This document shows positions 40,876-47,858 of a DNA stretch of 64,000 bases, in pieces. This DNA is from Streptomyces sp. CNQ-509 (GTDB lineage Bacteria > Actinomycetota > Actinomycetes > Streptomycetales > Streptomycetaceae), in the NCBI RefSeq assembly GCF_001011035.1, contig NZ_CP011492.1, positions 6,627,447 through 6,691,446 on the forward strand, in the 5' to 3' direction. The position numbers and the translations under genes were made by a program. Every line of letters starts with the position of its first letter. Within the stretch, counting starts at the first letter, position 1. The notes under the pieces were generated by a model. The model did not search any database and was not told where the DNA came from. It saw only the letters and a list, made by a program, of their open reading frames with translations.

Positions 40876-42293
40876 CACACGTTCCCTGCGTGCTCGACGG
40901 CCCGCTCCCGCACACCCGGGCGGCCGGGTGCCGCGGCCGGTTGCCTCCCAGGCGCGGGGTCGCCGCGGAAGAGGTTGATCGCGTCGATGTGCGCCGCACG
41001 CTTCTCCTCGTCCCGCACGCCCAGGCCCTCGGCGGGGGCGAGGCAGAGCACGCCGACCTTGCCCTGGTGCAGGTTGCGGTGGACGTCGTACGCCGCCTGG
41101 CCGGTCTCGGCCAGCGGGTAGGTCCTCGACAGGGTGGGGTGGATCCGGCCCTTGTCGACGAGGCGGTTGGCCTCCCACGCCTCGCGGTAGTTGGCGAAGT
41201 GTGAGCCGATGATCCGCTTCAGCGACATCCACAGGTAGCGGTTGTCGTACTCGTGCACGAAGCCGGAGGTCGACGCGCAGGTGACGATGGTGCCGCCGCG
41301 GCGGGTGACGTAGACGGAGGCGCCGAAGGTCTCCCTGCCGGGGTGCTCGAAGACGATGTCGACGTCCTCGCCGCCGGTCAGCTCGCGGATGCGCGCGCCG
41401 AAGCGCTTCCACTCGCGCGGGTCCTGCTCGTGCTCGTCGCGCCAGAAGCGGTAGTCCTCGCCGCGCCGGTCGATGATCGCCTCGGCGCCCATCCGGCGGC
41501 AGATCTCCGCCTTCTCGGGGCTGGAGACCACGCAGATGGGCGTGGCGCCGCCGGCGAGCGCGAACTGCGTGGCGTACGAGCCGAGTCCGCCGCTCGCGCC
41601 CCAGATGAGCACGTTGTCGCCCTGCTTCATGGCGGCGCCGTTGCGGGAGACGAGCTGGCGGTACGCGGTGGAGTTGACCAGCCCGGGGGCGGCGGCCTCC
41701 TCCCAGGACAGGTGGTCCGGCTTGGGCATGAGCTGGTTGGACTTCACCAGCGCGATCTCCGCCAGGCCGCCGAAGTTGGTCTCGAAGCCCCAGATGCGCT
41801 GCTCGGGGTCGAGCATCGTGTCGTCGTGGCCGTCGGCGCTCTCCAGCTCCACCGACAGGCAGTGCGCCACCACCTCGTCGCCGGGACGCCAGGCGACGAC
41901 GCCGGGTCCGGTGCGCAGCACCACGCCGGCGAGGTCGGAGCCGATGACGTGGTACGGCAGGTCGTGGCGCCTGGCGAGGGGGGAGAGGCGGCCGTAGCGC
42001 TCCAGGAAGGCGAAGGTGGACAGCGGCTCGAAGATCGACGTCCAGACCGAGTTGTAGTTCACGGAGCTGGCCATGACCGCCACCAGGGCCTCGCCGGGGC
42101 CGAGTTCCGGCACCGGCACCTCGTCCAGGTGGAGCGACTTGCGCGGGTCCTTCTGCCGGGTGGTGAGCCCTTCGAACATCTTCGTCTCGTCCTTGTGCAC
42201 CGTCACCGCCCGGTAGGACTCGGGCAGGGGCAGGGAGGCGAAGTCGGCGGCGGTGCTGTCGGGTGCCTGAATCGCGGCGAGTATCTCGTTCAT
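40875..42293 (-). CDS. ccr: Crotonyl-CoA carboxylase/reductase
   Basis: NADPH-dependent reductive carboxylase making ethylmalonyl-CoA from crotonyl-CoA and CO2, the committed step of the ethylmalonyl-CoA pathway and a source of polyketide extender units. The 472-residue protein is a medium-chain dehydrogenase/reductase: ETKMFEGLTTRQKDPRKSLH near the start, IWGASGGLGSYATQFALAGG as cofactor motif. The four CO2-site residues described for the Kitasatospora setae enzyme occur at the same numbers: N81 (VNYNSVW), F170-E171 (GFETNFG) and H365 (IIGSHFANY). It heads the operon; promoter and tandem operators lie about 220-260 bp upstream. Confidence 0.96.
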   Translation of the reverse strand: MNEILAAIQAPDSTAADFASLPLPESYRAVTVHKDETKMFEGLTTRQKDPRKSLHLDEVPVPELGPGEALVAVMASSVNYNSVWTSIFEPLSTFAFLERYGRLSPLARRHDLPYHVIGSDLAGVVLRTGPGVVAWRPGDEVVAHCLSVELESADGHDDTMLDPEQRIWGFETNFGGLAEIALVKSNQLMPKPDHLSWEEAAAPGLVNSTAYRQLVSRNGAAMKQGDNVLIWGASGGLGSYATQFALAGGATPICVVSSPEKAEICRRMGAEAIIDRRGEDYRFWRDEHEQDPREWKRFGARIRELTGGEDVDIVFEHPGRETFGASVYVTRRGGTIVTCASTSGFVHEYDNRYLWMSLKRIIGSHFANYREAWEANRLVDKGRIHPTLSRTYPLAETGQAAYDVHRNLHQGKVGVLCLAPAEGLGVRDEEKRAAHIDAINLFRGDPAPGRQPAAAPGRPGVRERAVEHAGNV

Positions 42294-42511
42294 GGTGCTG
42301 CCTCCGGCGAAGCGTGTCGGGGACGCTTGAGGGACGTCGGGGGTGAGAGCTGGGCGGCGGTTCGGCTCCGGCGGTGCGGCCGGTGTGCGTGGTACGGGCG
42401 CGGTGGCGCCCCGGCGCCTGTGACGAGGCGCGGACCGGGCGCGCGAGCCGGGGCTCGCGGGGACAGCCGGCGCGCGCTCGAAGTCGTGCGCCGGTCACCC
42501 GGGTATCCCGT

Positions 42512-42540
42512 ACCGTATGGCACGCCGTGCCAAGCTGCAA
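42512..42540 (-). promoter_or_regulatory. ccr operon promoter
   Basis: Read on the minus strand: TTGCAG (42540-42535), 17-bp spacer, TACGGT (42517-42512). The predicted start near 42505 leaves an untranslated leader of about 210 bases to the ccr ATG, in which I saw no gene or known riboswitch. The spacer contains one of the two GGCAC dyads. Confidence 0.6.
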
Positions 42541-42555
42541 GACACTCGGTGCCAA
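42519..42555 (-). promoter_or_regulatory. Tandem operator repeats on the ccr promoter
   Basis: Minus-strand TTGGCACCGAGTGTC (42555-42541) and TTGGCACGGCGTGCC (42533-42519) are direct repeats spaced 22 bp, each a dyad (GGCAC-N3-GTGYC; the second is perfect). One abuts the -35 box and the other fills the spacer, an arrangement expected to repress. The adjacent TetR gene is the natural candidate for the binding protein. Confidence 0.6.
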
Positions 42556-42601
42556 AAATCTTTCTCACTTGTCGGCGGCAGCGCACGCATGAGCATGCGA
42601 A

Positions 42602-42631
42602 GGCTCCCCGGCCGGAAGCGGCCGGGGAGCC
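42602..42631 (-). terminator. Perfect hairpin after the TetR gene
   Basis: A 13-bp perfect stem (42602-42614 with 42619-42631) and a four-base loop, 25 bp after the TetR stop. It isolates the TetR transcript from the ccr promoter. Confidence 0.8.
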
Positions 42632-42655
42632 GGAGACGGGGGGCGGAACCCCCGG

Positions 42656-43453
42656 TCAGCTCTTCTTCAGCGCCTTCTCGATGGTGCGCATGACCTCGCT
42701 CAGCGGCGCGTCCGTACGGGCCACCGCGACCAGCACGTCCGAGCCCTCACCGCCCCCCGCGACGACCGCCGGAGCGCCCGCCGCGCCCGCCTCCGCGCTG
42801 CCCAGGGTCGCGGGGCCGTGCGGCTGGCCGACGCCGGTGAACCTGGCCCGCACCACCGCGAAGGCGCGGTCGAGCTGGCCCTCCACGTCGCCCTCCGCGC
42901 CCGCGCGCAGCCAGCGGCGCAGCACGTGGTTGTGCGCGGTGACCACCGCGGAGGCGGCGACCTCGGCAAGCAGCGGGCCGTCGTCGCCGTCCTGGTGGGC
43001 GCCCTCGTCGAAGTGGCCCAGCAGGTAGCGGGTGAAGAGCCGCTCGTAGCGGGAGACCGAGGCGATCTCCCGCTCGCGCAGCGTGGGCACCTCACGGGTC
43101 AGGCGGTAGCGCTCGACGGAGACCGCGGGCTGGGCCGCGTACATCCGCATGACCTCCCGGATGCCGCGGCAGACGGTGTCCAGCGGGTACTCGTGCGGCG
43201 GCGCGGCGTCCAGGACGGCCTTCACGCGCTCCAGCGTGTCGTCGTGGTCGGGGAAGATCGCCTCCTCTTTGGAGCGGAAGTGGCGGAAGAAGGTGCGCCG
43301 GGCCACGCCCGCCGCGGCGGCGATCTCGTCCACTGTCGTCGCCTCGTAGCCCTTGGTCGCGAACAGCTCCATGGCGGCGGCCGCGATGTCGCGGCGCATC
43401 TTCAGGCGCTGGGTGCTGGAGTTCGAACGGCTGGGCTTCGCAGGCTGGGACAT
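42656..43453 (-). CDS. TetR-family transcriptional regulator
   Basis: A 265-residue repressor-type protein. The N-terminal helix-turn-helix is clear: RDIAAAAMELFATKGYEATTVDEIAAAAGVARRTFFRHFRSKEEAIF condensed over about residues 18-65, with the DNA-recognition part GVARRTFFRHF. The C-terminal ligand domain is less conserved and ends in an alanine/glycine-rich tail and a terminal helix TIEKALKKS. The ATG at 43453 (MSQPAKPSRS) is preferred to one at 43471. It lies between the hydroxyacyl-CoA dehydrogenase gene and ccr, and probably senses an acyl-CoA and acts at the tandem operators of ccr. Confidence 0.88.
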   Translation of the reverse strand: MSQPAKPSRSNSSTQRLKMRRDIAAAAMELFATKGYEATTVDEIAAAAGVARRTFFRHFRSKEEAIFPDHDDTLERVKAVLDAAPPHEYPLDTVCRGIREVMRMYAAQPAVSVERYRLTREVPTLREREIASVSRYERLFTRYLLGHFDEGAHQDGDDGPLLAEVAASAVVTAHNHVLRRWLRAGAEGDVEGQLDRAFAVVRARFTGVGQPHGPATLGSAEAGAAGAPAVVAGGGEGSDVLVAVARTDAPLSEVMRTIEKALKKS

Positions 43454-43532
43454 GTAAGGAACGTACTCCATGCGTGGCCCCCGGATCTCCGTCAATTCGG
43501 GGACGGCCGGGCGGGCGCCCTGCCGGCGGCGG

Positions 43533-45353
43533 TCAGCGCCCGGCGGCGGCGTACTCGCGGAAGCCGCGGCCCGTCTTGCGGCCGAGGCAGCCGGCGGCCA
43601 CCAGGTGCTCCAGCAGCGGCGCGGGCGCCAGGCCGGGGTCGCGGAACTCGCGGTGCAGCACACGCTCGATGGCCAGCGAGACGTCCAGGCCGACGACGTC
43701 CAGCAGCTCGAAGGGGCCCATGGGGTAGCCGCCGCCGAGCTTCATCGCGGCGTCGATGTCGTCGGGCGAGGCGTAGTGCTCCTGGACCATCTTCACCGCG
43801 TTGTTGAGATACGGGAAGAGCAGCGCGTTGACGATGAACCCGGCCCGGTCGCCGCAGTCCACCGCGTGCTTGCCCAGCCTGGCGCAGACCGCGCGGACGG
43901 TGGCGTGCGCGTCGTCCGCGGTACGGACCGTGCGCACCACCTCGACGAGCTTCATCGCCTGCGCCGGGTTGAAGAAGTGCATGCCGACCACGTCCTCGGG
44001 GCGCGAGGTGGCGGCGGCGCAGGCGATGACGGGCAGCGAGGAGGTGGTGGTCGCCAGCACCGCACCGGGCCGTGCCACCTCGTCCAGGGCGGCGAACACC
44101 TGCCGCTTGACCGCCAGGTCCTCGGCGACGGCCTCCACCACCAGGCCGGCGCCGGCCAGCGCGTCCAGGGTGCCGGCGGGGGAGATCCGGGCCAGCGCGG
44201 CGTCGCGGCCGGCGGCGTCGAGGCGGCCCCTGGCCACGGAGCGGTCCAGCGACGCGGCGACCCGGGCCCGGGCCGCCGCCGCCTTGTCCGTGCTGCGGGC
44301 GGCGAGGGTGACCGCGTACCCGGCCCGGGCGCAGACCTCCGCGATGCCGCTCGCCATCGTGCCCGAGCCGGCCACGCCGATCTCCTCGACGGGCCGCGGC
44401 GGCGCGCCCGGCGCCGCGGCGCCGGGCGCGGCGTCCGGCACGACGGTGCCGCTGCCCGGGGCGTCGTAGGCGTAGAAGCCGCGGCCCGCCTTGCGGCCGG
44501 TGAACCCGGCGGCGGTCAACTGGCCGAGGACGGGTGCGGGGGCGTGCAGCCGGTCCTGCGACGCGGCGTACATGGCCTCCAGCACCGTACGCGCGGTGTC
44601 GACGCCGATGAGGTCGAGCAGCTCCAGCGGGCCCATGGGCAGGCCGCAGCCGAGCTTCATCGCCGCGTCGATGTCCTCGCGGGTGGCGTACCGCGACTCG
44701 TACATCGCCGCGGCCTGGTTGAGATAGCCGAAGAGCAGCCCGTCGGCGATGAACCCGGGCCGGTCCCCGACCGCGACGGGCTCCTTGCCCAACTCCCGTA
44801 CCAGCGCGGTGACCTGCGCCACCGCGGACGGCTCGGTGAGTACCGAGGAGACCACCTCCACCAGCCGCATCGCCTGGACCGGGGTGAAGAAGTGCAGGCC
44901 GAGGACGCGCTCGGGGCGGGCGGAGGAGGCGGCGAGGCGGGTGACGGACAGCGCGTTGGTGCCGGTGGCCAGCACGGTGCCGGGGCGGACGATGCCGTCC
45001 AGCTCTGCGATGACCTGCTGCTTGATCTCGTACGACTCGGGCACCACCTCGATGACCAGGTCCGCGTCCGCGGCCGCGCGCAGGCCGGGGAACGTGCGCA
45101 GCCGGGCCAGGACGCCGGCGCGATCCCCCTCGGCGAGCCGGCCACGGGCCACGGCGCGCTCGGTGGCGCGCTCCAGCGCGGCGACGCAGCCGCGGGCGGC
45201 GGCCGGGCTCACGTCGATGCCGACGACCTCGCGGCCGGCGCGGGCCAGCACCTCGCAGAGGCCGGTGCCCATGGTGCCGAGGCCGACGACGGCCACGGTG
45301 GGGAAGGGAACAGGGGGGAACTCGGGGGACTCGGGGACAGGGCTGCGGTCCAT
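43533..45353 (-). CDS. Tandem-domain 3-hydroxyacyl-CoA dehydrogenase
   Basis: NAD(P)-dependent enzyme, probably handling 3-hydroxybutyryl-CoA on the way to crotonyl-CoA. The 606-residue protein is two complete dehydrogenases joined: domain 1 (about 18-308) has VAVVGLGTMGTGLCEVLARAG, HFFTPVQAMRLVEVV and DRPGFIADGLLFGYLN; domain 2 (about 323-606) has IGVAGSGTMASGIAEVCARAG, HFFNPAQAMKLVEVV and DRAGFIVNALLFPYLN. Both keep the catalytic His and the Glu-Val-Val segment. The linker is Ala/Pro-rich. Placed just upstream of tetR-ccr on the same strand, it fits as supplier of the ccr substrate. Confidence 0.88.
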   Translation of the reverse strand: MDRSPVPESPEFPPVPFPTVAVVGLGTMGTGLCEVLARAGREVVGIDVSPAAARGCVAALERATERAVARGRLAEGDRAGVLARLRTFPGLRAAADADLVIEVVPESYEIKQQVIAELDGIVRPGTVLATGTNALSVTRLAASSARPERVLGLHFFTPVQAMRLVEVVSSVLTEPSAVAQVTALVRELGKEPVAVGDRPGFIADGLLFGYLNQAAAMYESRYATREDIDAAMKLGCGLPMGPLELLDLIGVDTARTVLEAMYAASQDRLHAPAPVLGQLTAAGFTGRKAGRGFYAYDAPGSGTVVPDAAPGAAAPGAPPRPVEEIGVAGSGTMASGIAEVCARAGYAVTLAARSTDKAAAARARVAASLDRSVARGRLDAAGRDAALARISPAGTLDALAGAGLVVEAVAEDLAVKRQVFAALDEVARPGAVLATTTSSLPVIACAAATSRPEDVVGMHFFNPAQAMKLVEVVRTVRTADDAHATVRAVCARLGKHAVDCGDRAGFIVNALLFPYLNNAVKMVQEHYASPDDIDAAMKLGGGYPMGPFELLDVVGLDVSLAIERVLHREFRDPGLAPAPLLEHLVAAGCLGRKTGRGFREYAAAGR

Positions 45354-45626
45354 CGCGGGACTCCAGTCGTGACGCGGGAGATGAGGGTCCGGGGCCGCAC
45401 GCGCACGGAGTCCGGGCCGGGGCGCGGGAGCCCGCGGCGGGAACCGCGCGGGGCGGCGGAGCGCGCGCGGCGAGATCCGCGGCCTGCCCTGTCCCGGGGC
45501 CGGGCGTCCTCGCCACGGGCACCGGGGGGCGCCCGTCGCGCGTGCTGTCAGTTGCCGAACCGACTTCAGCTCTCGGCGGCTGCGTCACCAGACCGCCCGA
45601 GCAGGGGTGCTGCTCGTCCCCCGAGC

Positions 45627-45641
45627 TTAACTCGTGAGTAA
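45627..45641. promoter_or_regulatory. Palindrome TTAACTCGTGAGTAA
   Basis: A near-palindrome (core ACTC-GT-GAGT with TTA/TAA flanks), AT-rich against a very GC-rich background, in the 424-bp divergent region between the hydroxyacyl-CoA dehydrogenase and the HEAT-repeat gene. It lies about 275 bp upstream of the dehydrogenase start. Candidate operator of an acyl-CoA-responsive regulator; nothing else recognisable in this gap. Confidence 0.45.
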
Positions 45642-45777
45642 CCATGGGCGCCAGAGGGCGAATCAGGGAATGTACCCGTCAGCAGGGGCACACATGGAGT
45701 GAACCCCGATCGACGAGCCCGTCACCGACCGGTGGCGGGTACGTACCCTGAGTGCCGGCGAGGCAGGGGGCCGAGGC

Positions 45778-46389
45778 ATGGACCAGGAGTATCTGGCGCT
45801 CACCGAACGGATCCGCGGCAGGCTGGAGGACCCGCCGGCGCGGGCGCGGTTCGAGCACATGACCGCGCTCGCGCGGCAGCGCACGACCACCGCCCACGAG
45901 GAGCTGGCGCGCGTGCTGGAGCAGCCGGGCGAGCCGCTGTGGGCCCGGGAGCTGGCGGCCTTCGCGCTGGGCACGGCGGGGGACCGGCGGGCGTTCGAGA
46001 CGCTGGTGCTGCTGCTCAACTACCGCGATCCGGTACGGGCGGAGAGCGCGGCGTGCGCGCTGGCCCGGCTCGGCGACCCGCGCACCGCGCGGGCGGCGGC
46101 GGCCCTGGCGACCAACCCGCTGCGCACCGCGTACGCGCTGCACGCCATCCGGCTGCTGGTCAGGCTGCGCGCGCCGGAGTCGGCGCCCGCGCTGATCAGC
46201 ACGCTCCAGCGGCTGGTGCGCGAGCCGCAGCACCACTGGCCGATCGCCACCGCCTGCGTGGAAGGGCTGGGCGAGCTGGGCGACCCGCGCGCGATCCCGG
46301 CGCTCTCCGAGGCGCTCGGCTTCCCGCAGTTGTGGCGCGCGGCGACGGCGGCGATCACCCGCATCGGCCCGCGCACCCCGTCGCAGTGA
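45778..46389 (+). CDS. HEAT-repeat protein
   Basis: A 203-residue all-helical protein with at least four HEAT-type repeats: LWARELAAFALGTAGDRRAFETLVLLL, VRAESAACALARLGDPRTARAAAAL, the repeat around IRLLVRLRAPESAPALI, and ATACVEGLGELGDPRAIPAL. Each has the Asp-Pro-Arg-x-Ala turn. Such solenoids bind other proteins or act as lyase-type scaffold subunits; no catalytic residues are seen. It is divergent from the hydroxyacyl-CoA dehydrogenase and convergent with the radical SAM gene. Partner unknown. Confidence 0.8.
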   Translation: MDQEYLALTERIRGRLEDPPARARFEHMTALARQRTTTAHEELARVLEQPGEPLWARELAAFALGTAGDRRAFETLVLLLNYRDPVRAESAACALARLGDPRTARAAAALATNPLRTAYALHAIRLLVRLRAPESAPALISTLQRLVREPQHHWPIATACVEGLGELGDPRAIPALSEALGFPQLWRAATAAITRIGPRTPSQ

Positions 46390-46475
46390 AGGCGGCGCGG
46401 GGCGAGGGCGGAGCGGTGCGGGCCGCGGGCGCGGCGGCACGGCCCCGGCTCGCGGCGTAGCGGCGCGGGGCGGCG

Positions 46476-47534
46476 TCAGAGGAGCGTCAACTGCGTGTTC
46501 TCCGGGCCCTCCGGCGGCGCGCCAGGACCCCCCTCGGGCTCGATACGGCGCGCGATGCCCGGGGCCGACGGGCCTATGCCCAGCTCCGCCGCGTACTCGT
46601 GGACCTGGCGGGTGATCTGGCGCTGATACCACTTCGGCGCATACGACCCGCCCGCATACATCGTGCGGTAGCGGCGGACCAGATGCGGGTGGTGGTACTC
46701 CAGCCAGGCCATGAACCACTCCCGCGCGCCCGGCCGCAGATGCAGCACCAGCGGCGTCACCGACGTGGCGCCCGCCTCCGCCACCGTCCGCACCGTGGCG
46801 CGCAGTTGCCGGGGGGAGTCGCTGAGGAACGGGATCACCGGCGCCATCAGCACCCCGCAGCCGATACCGTGCTCGGCGAGCGTGCGCACCACGTCGAGCC
46901 GGCGCTGCGGCGCGGGCGTGCCCGGCTCCACGGTGCGCCACAGCTCCTCGTCCAGAAATCCCACCGAGACCGCGACCCCGACCTGCGTGACCTCGGCCGA
47001 CTGCTTGAGCAGGGGCAGGTCGCGGAGGATCAGCGTGCCCTTGGTGAGGATCGAGTACGGATTGGCGAAGTCCCGCAGCGCCGCGAGGATGCCGGGCATC
47101 AGCCGGTAGCGTCCTTCGGCCCGCTGGTAGCAGTCGACGTTCGTGCCCATGGCGATGTGCTCGCCGCGCCACCGGCGGCTCGCCAGCTCGCGGCGGAGCA
47201 GCTCCGGGGCGTTGATCTTCACCACGATCTGCGAGTCGAAGCCGCGGCCGGTGTCGAGGTCCAGGTAGCCGTGGGTCTTCCTGGCGAAGCAGTAGACGCA
47301 GGCGTGGCTGCAGCCCCGGTAGGGGTTCACGGTCCAGTCGAAGGCCATCCGCGACGCGCCCGGCACCCTGTTGACGATCGAGCGGGCCCGCACCTCGTGG
47401 AACGTGATGCCGCGGAACTCCGGGGTGTCGAAGGTGCGGGTCACGACGGCCGCCGTGCCGAAGAGGGCGGGCGGCCCGGCCCCGGTGGCCGCGCCCCCGT
47501 CGGCGGCCTCGTCGGTCAGATTCTCCCAGCGCAT
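46476..47534 (-). CDS. Rv2578c-family radical SAM protein
   Basis: Radical SAM enzyme of unknown reaction; the family is widespread in actinobacteria. The ATG at 47534 follows GGGAGG by 5 bases; a GTG two codons earlier is too close to that site. The 352-residue protein has WTVNPYRGCSHACVYCFAR (CxxxCxxC [4Fe-4S] motif, near residue 74), FDSQIVVKINAPELLRREL, and IAMGTNVDCYQRAEGRYRLM, the usual combination for this family and for the SPL-like Rv2578c group. No partner gene in the same direction. Confidence 0.85.
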   Translation of the reverse strand: MRWENLTDEAADGGAATGAGPPALFGTAAVVTRTFDTPEFRGITFHEVRARSIVNRVPGASRMAFDWTVNPYRGCSHACVYCFARKTHGYLDLDTGRGFDSQIVVKINAPELLRRELASRRWRGEHIAMGTNVDCYQRAEGRYRLMPGILAALRDFANPYSILTKGTLILRDLPLLKQSAEVTQVGVAVSVGFLDEELWRTVEPGTPAPQRRLDVVRTLAEHGIGCGVLMAPVIPFLSDSPRQLRATVRTVAEAGATSVTPLVLHLRPGAREWFMAWLEYHHPHLVRRYRTMYAGGSYAPKWYQRQITRQVHEYAAELGIGPSAPGIARRIEPEGGPGAPPEGPENTQLTLL

Positions 47535-47858
47535 CCGCACCTCCCGTTGATCTGCCGCCGAGAATAGAACACACGTTCCCTTCGCGTCGAGTCCTCGATC
47601 GGGTGACCCTGGTCAACGCCGCTCCGCGCGGGCCGCCGTGCGGCTCGCCGGTTCGGGTGGATTCCCGCCGCGCGCCCGTACGCCTCCCGCTCCGCGGGCC
47701 CGTTCGCGAAAGCCGCTGATGAGCGCCCGACCGGCGCCCCGGGCACCGGAGTTGGCACGGCTCCGCCGGGCCGTACGGGGGAGTGAATCGCGTTTGCCCC
47801 CGGATCTTGGACGGTGCGAAGAATGGTCCGGCGCAGGCGGACGATGGGGAGCTGGCAC

